Shown here piece by piece: positions 10,813-21,998 of a stretch of DNA of 64,000 nt; position 1 is the stretch's first letter; every line of letters starts with the position of its first letter. Under the pieces are notes generated by a model. The model worked only from the letters and a program-made list of their open reading frames with translations, was not told the origin of the DNA and made no database searches. Position numbers and translations under genes: made by a program. This DNA is from Leguminivora glycinivorella (lineage: Eukaryota > Arthropoda > Insecta > Lepidoptera > Tortricidae): positions 11,153,001 to 11,217,000 of the forward strand of contig NC_062983.1 in the NCBI RefSeq assembly GCF_023078275.1, read 5' to 3'.

Positions 10813-12658
10813 GGGTCTCTATTGGTTCCCATAATTTTTTTAGTTCGATTTTTACAATCCATAACGTTGTTAGTCATAATTTTTAATAGTCATATTATCA
10901 TTAGTCATAAAGTTGAATGTCAGAAATTGCAGGTCAGATTTTTGCAAGTCATCATTATTGTTAGTCATAAACATTGTTTGGCATAATAATCAAATTGCAT
11001 TTTGTATTATGGACATAATGTTGAAAGCAATAAACATGTTTGTCATAATTGTCGTAAAGTATATTTTCACAAGTAATAATGATTACTGTCCACATTAACT
11101 TTAATCATAACATTCAATGGGATCTATATTATTTTTCATTATAAGGAACACAAGGTAACTAACGAACCTACCCGAGAAATGAAAATTTTCTCGTTGGGCT
11201 CACTGATTTTCCCGCCATTACGTCTTTTACATGTTATGTGTTTAATTTTTTCATGTCGCTTTTAAGAATATTAGGCCCCGCCAGCGATTCGACGGAGCCC
11301 CGCTATGCGGGGCTCCTATTTCTGCTCTGAATGACACAAGGTAACTAACGAACCTACCCAAGAAATGAAAATTTTCTCGTTGGGCTCACTGATTTTCCCG
11401 CCATTACGTCTTTTACATGTTATGTGTTTAATTTTTTCATGTCGCTTTTAAGAATATTAGGCCCCGCCAGCGATTCGATGGAGCCCCGCATGCGGGGCTC
11501 CTATTTCTGCTCTGAATGACACAAGGTAACTAAAGAACCTACCCGGGAAATGAAAATTTTCTCGTTGGGCTCACTGATTTTCCCGCCATTTCGTCTTTTA
11601 CATGTCATGTGTTTAATTTTTTCATGTTGCTTTTAAGAATAGGCCCGGCCAGCGATTCGACGGAGCCCCGCATGCGGGGCTCCTATTTCTGCTCTGAATG
11701 ACACAAGGTAACTAACGAACCTACCCGAGAAATGAAAATTTTCTCGTTGGGCTCACTGATTTTCCCGCCATTTCGTCTTTTACATGTTATGTGTTTTATT
11801 TTTTCATGTTGCTTTTAAAAGTATTAGGCCCCGCCAGCGATTCGACGGAGCCTCGCTATGCGGGGCTCCTATTTTTGCTCTGAATGACACAAGGTAACTA
11901 GCGAACCTAGCTGAGAAATGAGGATTAAAATACTCAATGAGGTCACTGATTTTCCCGCCATTTCTTCCTTTGCATGCTGATTTTTGTAGTATTCGGCTTC
12001 GTCAACGAGTAGAAGGGGGGCAGGGGTCCTATTTCCGTTCTAATGGACGCGAGGTAAATGCGGACTACCAATAAAGTCATAAGGTATAATGTATCGATTG
12101 TCCACATTTTCGTTAGTCATAATTTGGTTTTTCTCAAAAACGCGTAACTTTTCAGGATTGCCATAAAACAAACCTAACCTAACCTATCTATAGGTGACCC
12201 TAATGAAACCGTTTCAGAATTATGACTAATGATAATCTGGCTAACAAAGGGATCCGTTTTAAATGTTATATTCATCAACTTTCTTGATTCTAAGATTATA
12301 GTATTCTATAATATGGGTTGTTAACGTTAGAACTATTAAACGTTATTCGTAACAAAGATAATGACTTATGAGGTTTATGCCTTAAAAACTGTATGCAGAA
12401 CAATCAGTAGGGCTTCAAAAAATATGCCTAGTAATATTTCTGGATAATTATTGTTATGCCTTTCAATTTTATACTCATCAACTTTATGACTTTTAAGGTT
12501 ATGGCATCCAATATTATGGGTTGTTAATGTTAGTACCATTAAGCATTATTCGTAACAAAAATTATGACTAGTGATGTTTATGACCACAAAATATATGAAT
12601 AACAACTTATGACTAACGAAATTCTGACCAAAAAGTTTATGGGAAAGAAAGGGGTCCC
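10813..12658. mobile_element. DNA transposon, non-autonomous, 9-bp target duplication
   Basis: The 9-base repeat ACAGTAGCC flanks it (10804-10812 and 12659-12667), and the other duplicate shows the single uninterrupted site. Termini start with GGG and share TTCCCATAA in inverted orientation within the first 22 bases. Inside are scattered GTTAGTCATAA phrases and a tandem array (11148-12050). No transposase frame. A GGG start with an 8-9-base target duplication would fit Merlin-type elements, but that assignment is only a guess. Confidence 0.8.
11148..12055. repeat. Tandem array, about 185-bp unit, about 5 copies
   Basis: ACACAAGGTAAC recurs near 11148, 11334, 11519, 11701 and 11887, spacing 182-186. 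Each unit carries a GC-rich stem-loop (GAGCCCCGC facing GCGGGGCTC) and TTTTCTCGTTGGGCTC. The last copy is degenerate. The array sits wholly inside the 10813-12658 transposon. Confidence 0.85.
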
Positions 12659-12917
12659 ACAGTAGCCTGTCTAAGATTACCTTTGTCTAAATATTAATTA
12701 ACGGTAGCACATTACATAGTTTATTTATCATTAACGAGTTCGTACCAATGTACTTGGATTAAAAAGACAAATATCTTATCCTTAATAGTTTCAGTATCTC
12801 CAAAATTACAGATAAAGTACACGAGCAAGTATTTAGCTGTAGTATCTAAATTATTATTTAATTCTTATCTTCAATAAACTTCAATAATAGTTTATATCCA
12901 TATTGTGGCTTATAGAA

Positions 12918-13130
12918 TACTAGCTTATGCCCGCGGCTTCGCTCGCGTTAAATTCAAAAATTGCGGAACACTACATACAAACTTCCACCTCCCCCCATTT
13001 TAGGGAAGTGGAGGGTTAGAAAGCGACAAAAAGTAGCCTATATTTAAAAATCACGTCATTCGACGCTCCGTTTTTCCGTGAAAGACGGACAGACAGACAC
13101 ACACACTTTCCCATTTATAATATTAGTATG
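12918..13130 (+). mobile_element. Dispersed repeat, same family as 9970-10155
   Basis: Starts ACTAGCTTATGCCCGCGGC and ends TTATAATATTAGTATGTA, with an extra CCACCTCCCCCCATTT stretch inside. Confidence 0.65.
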
Positions 13131-13267
13131 TATTTAATTTTACCATTACATCTTTTTGTACTTTTAAAATGCACAACTTGTAACGTGGTGGTTCCATTAT
13201 TGAGGTATGGTTAAGTTCCTTTAAGAGGCCTTACGCCTTGGAAAAATACTTATTAAGAAATTATATA

Positions 13268-13703
13268 AGTTTTTCGAACTACCCGCACTTGATTGTCATC
13301 AGTCACTTTTACGCTAGGGTTGCCACTCTGCCTACATACAACACTCACGACATCCGATGGTATGGGACGGGAAGTTTTCTCACGTTTACACTTGCCAATC
13401 ACTGGATTCCACGAAGATGAAATCCCTTGCCCTTCATTTTGATTGAAATTACGATGTTTCCTGATTTCAATCGCTTCACGTACTTTCCTGCTATAGTAAA
13501 GACGTTCAAGGAAACATCGTAATTTCAATCAAAATGAAGGGCAAGGGATTTCATCTTCGTGGAATCCAGTGATTGGCAAGTGTAAACGTGAGAAAACTTC
13601 CCGTCCCATACCATCGGATGTCGTGAGTGTTGTATGTAGGCAGAGTGGCAACCCTAGCGTAAAAGTGACTGATGACAATCAAGTGCGGGTAGTTCGAAAA
13701 ACT
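13268..13703. repeat. Long inverted repeat, two 195-bp arms in perfect register
   Basis: Arm 13268-13462 is matched by the reverse complement at 13509-13703 with no length change; the coordinate sums are constant. Translations of the two arms on opposite strands are identical over the 49 residues compared (+ strand 13274-13420, - strand 13551-13697). The spacer is 46 bases. The open frames on either strand are a by-product of the symmetry. The flank to 13790 (CCGAAACGTCGGGTT) may be part of the same mobile unit. Confidence 0.9.
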
Positions 13704-14004
13704 CGTACAGCTAGAAGATGTTGATACAACTCCCAGCCAGTCTACCCGTGACCACGGACGTAATGTCATGTCCGAAACGTCGGGTTAAATATAAAACGTA
13801 AGTTTTACGCGATTAAGTCCCGTTTTAATTTAATAATATGAGTGAAGATCGTGTTAGTTTAAATCAATATAAATTATATAAGGTACAGCGGGGCAAATCT
13901 CTCCAGGAGGAACGCCGTTTGCAAAAATTTACTACTGGCCATTTGTTCTTAAATATTATATATCTACTCAGAAACCACTTTTAAAATATTTGTCCTATCT
14001 GGTG

Positions 14005-14216
14005 TGGTTGTGGTGCGGTGGTGGGTTAAGAATTTCACCACCTCCTTTCTTCCCGTGGGTGTCGTAGAAGTCAACTGTCGGATATGGGTTAAATTGTGAC
14101 GGAGGCGAGAGGCTCGCAACCTGTCACTGCAATGTCACAATTTAGATTTCTTTCAATCCCTTTTTGCCAAGAGTGGCACTGAAACTTATTAGTTCATGTG
14201 CTCTGCCTACCCTTTT
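14005..14216 (+). mobile_element. SINE-like dispersed repeat
   Basis: Contains GGTTAAGAATTTCACCACC, TTGCCAAGAGTGGCACTGA and GTGCTCTGCCTACCC. The same order is found at 37556-37797 and, diverged, near 5838-6003 and 10300-10490. Confidence 0.6.
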
Positions 14217-15550
14217 ATGGGACCTGTATCGTTGATATAAGGCCTTTTATCAACGAAACCTTACGCATTCAATTGATTGAAACACTAGTTCTGTCTAAAT
14301 TAAACTACATGGACATGGTGTACGGCCCTCGGCTTCTATCAAAAACAAAACGGCTTATTCAAAGGGTACAGAATGCTTGCGCACGCTTCTGTTTCAATAT
14401 TCCACCCAGAGCTCATGTCACGCCATTTTTGAATAAGCATAACATTCTCAAAATGTTGCACCGTCGCAAACTGCATCTAGCCAGTCTCCTTTTTGGCATA
14501 GTTAAACATAAATCCCCTGTATATCTCTTCGAAAAGCTGTCATGGATGGCCACTCGCAGGTCTCTTGGAGTACGCACTTGTAGCGTACAGCTGATAACTC
14601 CTCGGCATGCAACAGCTGCTTTTCGTGGCTGCTTCAAGTACAATGCGACCAAGTGCTGGAACATAATCCCTCCTCCCCTCAGGAACCTACAAAGTGTAAC
14701 AAGTTTTAAAACTAAACTAAAAGAACTCATACTTAAACACCAGCAGTCACAGGAAGCATTACGGCATGACACCAGTTATATCTGATATTATATTATTTGT
14801 ATATATTACTGCATACCTACTTAAATAGTGCATACCTGTTTTTCTGTCCTTTCCTCGCTATCAATTTTAATGTACCTAAATGTTCGTGCTGTTGTAGTTG
14901 TGATTAGTTTATTTCTGATGTGCCACATTGAGGTTATGTTTAGTATCCTGTAATTCTCTTCCAAGCTACGTGTTTTTGTTTTCTTTCTTTATTTCTCCCT
15001 TAATGTGCATTGTATAACTTTTAATCACGAAAACCTAACATAATCACTCCACTTAAGCTCTCTCCTTTGTATAGGAAAAGATATTACTATTTAAGTCCCC
15101 ATGTTACGTTGTGTTGTACCAACATTTATCTTTGCTATTATAGCCACTTTATTATGATATTTTACCACCAATGTTTATTTAGTTATAGTATAACTTCTAT
15201 GCCATATCAGCGTAATTAAATTACTTTGCTGTGCGGCATGGCTCCATTGATATTATGTGAGATGTCACCATTGTCAAAAATGACGCAATGATACCCTGCC
15301 ATAGATATAAGACAAGATGGCGTTGATCGCTTCAATAAGGATGCGTTCGAATTGCGATGGGGCTGTGTCGTGCGGCTGCGTTCGTGGTCTCACAAATGGT
15401 CTCGTCGGAAGATCAGCGCTGACCTCCGGGTCAGCATTATGCTGAGACGGGACCTTTTCGCAATAAACTTATTAATCCCTTGTACGTTTGTAGTTTTAGT
15501 AATACTGTTTTTTTGCATATTGTGTAGTTTTAAGTTTATTACGAATAAAT

Positions 15551-15587
<37 letters not shown>
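14217..15587 (+). mobile_element. 5'-truncated LINE (CR1/jockey-like) with (GATT)n tail
   Basis: An open frame from the LINE start to 14785 encodes the C-terminal part of a non-LTR polyprotein: SKLNYMDMVYGP, RVQNACARFCF and WNIIPPPLRNLQSV. About 770 bases of 3' UTR follow and end in a GATT microsatellite at 15553-15587, the usual tail of such elements. The reverse transcriptase core is missing. It ends 300 bases before the polycalin start codon, so it may lie in the upstream regulatory region. Confidence 0.8.
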
Positions 15588-15799
15588 ATATGTATATATG
15601 TACCTGTCTGACCTACCTATTCTTCTATAATCTTATCTACATGCAGTACCTAGTGCATGACATAGACGTAGGTCTATTAATACCTAAACATAGTCCATAC
15701 CATGCTCAACTATTGACGCACCGACATCGATTTACTTATAATTATTACATCCGCAAATCACAGCACACCAGATTAACGCTAAATACCAAAAATATCTAT

Positions 15800-15835
15800 A
15801 GATAAAGTTTTTATAAATATGATAAGCTAAGATAA
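15800..15835 (+). promoter_or_regulatory. Candidate polycalin core promoter: TATA box among three GATA sites
   Basis: TATAAAT at 15812-15818 lies 70 bases before the start codon. Three WGATAA motifs flank it: AGATAA 15800-15805, TGATAA 15820-15825 and AGATAA 15830-15835. GATA factors drive many insect midgut genes, which fits a midgut protein. Start site and use are inferred. Confidence 0.45.
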
Positions 15836-15879
15836 TACCGCCATTTGAGTATTGAGTTCATTAGTGAGCGGGGACTATA

Positions 15880-15891
15880 ATGATCTCATGA
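15880..15891 (+). promoter_or_regulatory. Three-codon upstream ORF overlapping the polycalin start
   Basis: ATG ATC TCA TGA. The stop codon overlaps the main ATG at 15888-15890, in another frame. It could tune initiation if the leader begins upstream of it. Confidence 0.5.
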
Positions 15892-16010
15892 TGTTGGCGT
15901 TAGTAATAGGTTTTAGTATTTTAGGGCTTTTAGGAACTAGTGCTCAAATTGTACAGGATGGACAGTGTAACCCTGACATCGGTTTGCAGGCAGCCTTCAA
16001 TATTGATAAT
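15888..16010 (+). CDS. polycalin: Polycalin exon 1: signal peptide and first strand of domain 1
   Basis: 41 codons ending in phase 0 at donor GTAAGT. MMLALVIGFSILGLLGTSA is a typical cleaved signal peptide. It is followed by QIVQDGQCNPDIG, the N-terminal lipocalin segment with the first cysteine. An earlier ATG at 15880 stops after three codons; of the two adjacent in-frame ATGs (15888, 15891) either could serve. Confidence 0.88.
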
Positions 16011-19000
16011 GTAAGTTTTGATTGATTTGTATACATATATATTTACACGTAGGTAAAAGTGTACACCTTAAATACTCGCAGCTCATTTTTTAGCAAGCAT
16101 AAAGTAAACGTCCGACAAAATGTTGACACCGAGGATCCCAATCTCCTTGAGAACGCAAGGGCTGTACCTTGGAATTGTGGGTTAGTTTTTAGGGTTCCGT
16201 AGTCAACTAGGAACCCTTATAGCTGAAATTTGGTACCAATATGTTTATCAATCACGCCAACAAAGTGCAAAAATAAAAAAATGAAAAAAAAATGTTTTAT
16301 TAGGGTACCCCCCCCCCTACATGTAAAGTGAGGGCTGATATTTTTTTTCATTCCAACCCCAACGTGTGATATATTGTTGGATAGGTATTTAAAAATAAAT
16401 AAGGGTTTACTAAGATCGTTTTTTGATGATATTAATATTTTCGGAAATAAAAGTGCGCCCTAAAGGAAAAAAAAGTGCGTCCCCCCCTTCTAACTTTTTA
16501 ACCATATGTTTAAAAAATATTAAAAAAATCGCAAAAGTAGAACTTTATAAAGACTTTCTAGGAAAATTATTTTGAACTTGATAGGTTTAGTAGTTTTTGA
16601 GAAAAATACGGAAAACTACGGAACCCTACACTGAGCGTGGCCCGACACGCTCTTGGCCGGTTTTTTAGCGTTAAACGCACAGACTTGTACCTTGGTGAGG
16701 TTTAATCGGACTAAATTGTCTCGATTTCAATAAGGAAATTGGATGGAATCAGGCTCTCCAGCACTTCAGTGCCTGTGTAAAAGGCATTTCCGGTATTGAC
16801 GTCTACATAGCAACGAATGTCGCCGATAGACAACATAATATTATTGATGTGCAGCAGAAACAGCATTTGGGAATGCGCAGACCGAGATTTTTCTTTTAAT
16901 TTTGTTTAACTCTTAGTTTAAAACAGTCGAACTGTACAAAGAAAAGTCGATTGCATCAATTAGGTTTAGACCGGTACATCAGTTAGGTTTATGTTGGGTT
17001 TACAATAAAAAATATAATTTGAATTTGTTGTGAGTACCTAATATGTGTCATCCTCGATTATTAACTATAATACACAAAATCAAGTAATTTTTCTTTTATA
17101 CTACGTCGGTGGCAAACAAGTATACGGTCCGCCTGATGGAAAGCGGTCACCGTAACCTATGGACGTCTGCAACTCAAAGAGTGTCACATGCGCGTTGCCA
17201 CCCCATTAGAAACATGTACACTCCCCTTTGCTGTGTTAAGTGTAAGTACACAGCAAAAAGGAGTGTAAGGAGTAATTACGTAAGATCGCAGTATAAAATC
17301 CAACGGCCTTGAAATTGTGTAAATTTAGACCAATAAAAGATAATACATAATATAATTTGCAAATGATTAGCGTCATTAATGATTATGATTAGATAAACAT
17401 CTATAAAATAATTGTAGAAACTTCTCTGATATTTTACGTGACCCAACGGAGTTTGATAAGTAGGTACAAAGTAGGGGAACTAAAAACCGTAAAATATTGT
17501 TCAAACACACAAATGTTCCTTACGACAATTTAAATTTCCAATGTGGATTTAACGTCTACTTATAGTACTATCAGCTGCAAAAGTGGATGGCGAATTTATC
17601 AATGAATTCATTCATAATTTCTCCATGCACTTTTGCAGCTGATAGTACATGTATGAATCCTGCTTTTGTATTAACTATGTTGGGACGTAAAATATATGTA
17701 CTTTTTTTTTATACCACGTCGGTGGCAAACAGGTATACGGCCCGCCTGATGGAAAGCGGCTATGCTATTCATATAGATACATGCATAAAAAACTATCCTG
17801 ACTCCGGAACAATAACAATAAACAGTAACAATATAACAATAACAATATATTTATTTCAAGAAATACAAATCAAGAAGAAACATATTCGATGGCCCAACAA
17901 ACATCATTGTTTATCACACAAATGATTAGTAGGATTAGGATTCAGGACTTCACTATCCACAAGACCAGATCAGTCATCAATTTCTACTCAATATTTTAGT
18001 TCCTCGGCGACTGGTACGAAGTCGCCAGAGCAGACAACCCCCAACAAGATGGCGACTGTTCTCGTCTCAGCCTGACCAGAGATGACGGCGGTGCGGTCAA
18101 CATCAGCTATGAGTCTGTCAACCGCAACTTCAATGAGGAGATCAATGGCACCGTCAGCCAGGAAGAGGGGACCGCTAAACTGTCTCTCAACTTTAATGGA
18201 TTAGAGTGTAAGATTTTTTATTATTATTGGAAACGGCATTTTGACTATTTCCGACTACGATCTCACCTGATGAAAAGTGCCAATGCAGTTTAGGATGGAG
18301 CATGTTTACCCAAAAGATATCTATACACTCTTGATTTAGAAAGATTCAAGTAGAATAGAATAGAATAGAATAGAATATTCTTTATTTAACATCAAATTGG
18401 ACAAATACAAGATAGATAGGTACATACAACACATACTCGATGCTAAATGGGATCCCACTCAGCATGTTGCCACGACAAGCCGAGGCACTGATTTTCAGTG
18501 GGTGGGTGGGGGTGGGGTGAAGTACAATGAGGAACATGATTTTTGGACACTATGATTAACGTTAGAAGATTACAACAACAAAAAATCTTTTTTGAAGTAG
18601 TAATAGTCCAAAATAAAAATCGTAACCCGCACTTGGCTAACTTTATCGAAAGACTTTTTAGCAACCAATACAAAAGTTATCTTTAATAGGTCATTATTTT
18701 ATACATTATGTAACAATTTACCAATGTAATCAATGATTTTTTTCCAGCTGTCGACTTTTGGGTTCTAATGACGGATTATAACACTTACGCCCTAACTTAC
18801 CAATGTGTCAACATAAATGCAAATCAAAGAGCTGGTAAGTACAAAACCAAATTCCTACTTGGAATAACTTTAAAATAACAAAGAATAGTTAACAGCTTTT
18901 AAGTTACTAACGAACTTTAAAACCACAAAATTTAAAAAGGCAAATACAAGAACCAACAGTTAGCGTTCCAAATTAAACTTCTCTAGCATTAGACTTACAT

Positions 19001-21963
19001 TTTTTTAATATATAAATAGGCTTACTCATGGCCACAAACTAATAACGAGACATAGAACGAACGATTTTAAAATGTATTTAGAAGCCGTACAATAAATCCG
19101 CACACTGTCAAACAACTTAACTTACTATCGTCCAGAATCTCCTAGTTTCGTAGTTTTCGGAAAAGACGAGAACAAAGTTTATCAGACCAAAGAACTGATT
19201 ACAGTAATTCCTTGCAGTAAACATCTGGCAATTGGGCAGAGGCCAAACATTCACCGACCTGTTCCTCGCTCTAATGAACACCACTCTGAACAATCTCCTC
19301 GGCATCAACTTAGATCAGCTAAGATCCACGGATTTCGGGGAAGAAGCCTGTTATGCACTACCCGTGATTGAGGAGAACCAACCAATTGTGCTCCCTGGGC
19401 AGTGTGATCCCAACTTACCTGTTGTAACCTCTTTAGATGTTGAGAGAGTAAGTATTAAACACGAGGCGTTGTGGGTATATTTTGACAGCAAGGATCTCAA
19501 AATATTTCAGCATTTTGCAAAACTCATCAAAATATTATTTTGTAAACTGGTTGTTCAAGCTGTAAGTACTTTCGTTCCGGAGGTCACGGGTTCGAACCCC
19601 GGCTCGCACCAATGAGTTTTTCGGAATTTACGTGCGAAATGTCATTTGATATTTGCCAGTCGCTTTTCGGTGAAGGAAAACATCGTGAGTTCGTGAGGAA
19701 ACCGGATCGATCGGATCGTGAGGAGGATCGGAGGATAAGGTCTAGATTACCCTTCGGGTTGGAAGGTCAGATAGCAGTCGCTTTCGTAAAAACTAGTGTC
19801 TAAAAGATTAGTTGTCAAAGCGGACCCCAGGCTCCCATGAGCCGTGGCAAATGCCGGGATAACGCAAGGAGGAGGATGATGATGGTTGTTCATTGTATCT
19901 TCGAGTTTATATGTAGTTGCGCTGAATATCGGAATTTCGGGAAGCAAATAAGCGCCTCATTTTTAGATTTTATTGGTACCTAAAGTATAAATAAAGGCAA
20001 TGGTTACTGAGAGGAGCGAGCCATACCAAAAAATCAGAACGTCGCTCTAATAATACCAATAGAAAACTAAAAATTTACCTTGATAGAAAGCTCAAAGATA
20101 TTTTCGTTTCATTATTTTGAGGAGGATCGGAAAACAATTTGATATTTAAATAGTAACAGATAAATCAGCAGGTACATTTAACTGCATTTTCTTCATATTT
20201 CGTTCGTAGTTCAGCGGACTGTGGCACGAAATATCAAGTTACTACTCAGAAAACGCCCTCGGAACTTGTGCCAGGGCCGAATACACCCTATCAGGTGCCG
20301 CGGTCAACGTTGTCAACAGTCAGGTGGTCAACCAGGGACTGGAAGTTATCACGGGAAACGCGACGGTCATAGATCCCAATGGTGGTGGAAAATTATCGGT
20401 GACTTTGGAGGTAGTGCCTGGTGGTAAGTATTTTATGGATACAAAGTAAATTTTATACAGGATGTTTCAATGAACGTAACAAAACATGTTTTTCAACCTG
20501 TCATAATAATCACCACCTTGACAACTGACAAGACACCCAACTGACGTATAGCAAGACATGCCATGACGTCACAATGAGTGACCACACTTCGAGAATTGGA
20601 TTTATTTACTTATTTTGTTAGAAAATTAGCAAAATTTAATTCCTTACGTAGAATTTTAAAACCTGGATACGTGCATTATATTCTTCGACGTTAATAGAGC
20701 CGGAATCACTTATTTTGTATTACGTTCATTGAAACATCCTGTAGATAACTAGCTTTTTCCCGCGGCATCGCCCACGTACTAATCTAATCTTGTTTTCCCA
20801 TACAAACTTTGGACCCCCACTTCACCCCCTGAGGAGGTGAATTTTGAAAAATCCTTTCTTAGTGCTCCTCTACACCTTAGAAGGAACCTACGTGCCAGGA
20901 ATTTCTAGGACCTCGGCTGTGCGTTGATATGTTAGTCAGTCAGTTTCTTCTTTTATATATTTAGACTTCTATTTTGTTTTGTCTTCATTTTCATGTTTTT
21001 TTTTTTTCAGTATTTGTAGATCAAGAACTTTGGGTATTGGATACAAACTACAGTGACTATGCAGTACTATACAGTTGCATCAACCTACCAAATAACCAGA
21101 AACGAGGTAATTTTTGAAAACCTGAAATCTATCTGTCACACCAACTTTGTCAGTAGATAGTTTTTGTCGAAGGTTAAAACGCTAACTTTTTTATACTCGT
21201 AACTGAGCATTTTCAGAATTTGACCCCGCATTAACGTAAGTCGTTAACAAAAATTAACTCGCTGTCAATTTTGTGACGACAATGAAGCCTAAAATCTGTC
21301 TAAAAATTTACTTTTTTCACGTTAGAAATGTAGATTATCGCTTAAAGTTTATATAACTAACACAATAACAATAATTTTATTGAAATTTCATGCTTATAAT
21401 CATGGGCACAAAACTGACAGTTAGGTACTTAATTTTTGTTAACAACTTACGCTAAGCGGGGGGTCTCGAATTCTGAAAATGCCCAACTACAATTTACCTA
21501 TAGCTTCGTGTACAGTTTAAAAAAAACAAATAAGTAACTTCATATACATATTTGTATCTATTTTAGTATTCAGTTGGATAACAAGCCGAACGAGAGTTCA
21601 AACCGAAGCAGCCAGGGCAGCGGTCACAGAAGTGGTGGACTCGATTATGGACCTCAACTATGTATATTATGACGTAACCGACCAGACGGACGACGGGTGT
21701 TTCTACTACCCTGAACACGTGATCGACCAGCCCGTGGTGTTTAGGGGCTCTTGCGATATGAGCATACCGGCCATGGCCGATTTTGATGCTGAAAAAGTGA
21801 GTATTGTTCGAATTTAATTATTAATTTAAACTATCGTAACATGAAGCAATTTTTTTATGATTTTGTCACTCGCGTAACTAGTTTTCAATGGCTTTGGTCT
21901 CTTTTTAACCCCCGACGCAAAAACGAAGGGGTGTTATAAGTTTGACGTGTCTATCTGTGTGTT

Positions 21964-21998
<35 letters not shown>

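Larger units (their letters stand above)
8275..12900. repeat. Segmental duplication, copy 2
   Basis: Direct-orientation partner of 2550-6590. Shared blocks keep the same order. Copy 2 has its own insertions: an LTR-like piece at about 8490-9070 and a DNA transposon at 10813-12658. It lacks the two insertions of copy 1, showing the block was duplicated before those elements moved. Confidence 0.85.

Noticed and set aside
13238..13769. Four small frames giving repeated peptides on both strands
   Set aside because: By-product of the 195-bp inverted repeat; none has an acceptable gene context.
15352..15805. Two plus-strand frames just upstream of polycalin
   Set aside because: The first lies in the LINE 3' UTR; the second follows the GATT tail and has no signal or motif.
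19585..19612. tRNA gene suggested by GGGTTCGAACCCC
   Set aside because: Only a B-box arm is present; the flanks are SINE body, without an acceptor stem.
19232..19615. Possible separate gene starting at an internal ATG
   Set aside because: The frame continues upstream to a splice acceptor at 19217 and is exon c of domain 1; the part after 19447 is intron and SINE.
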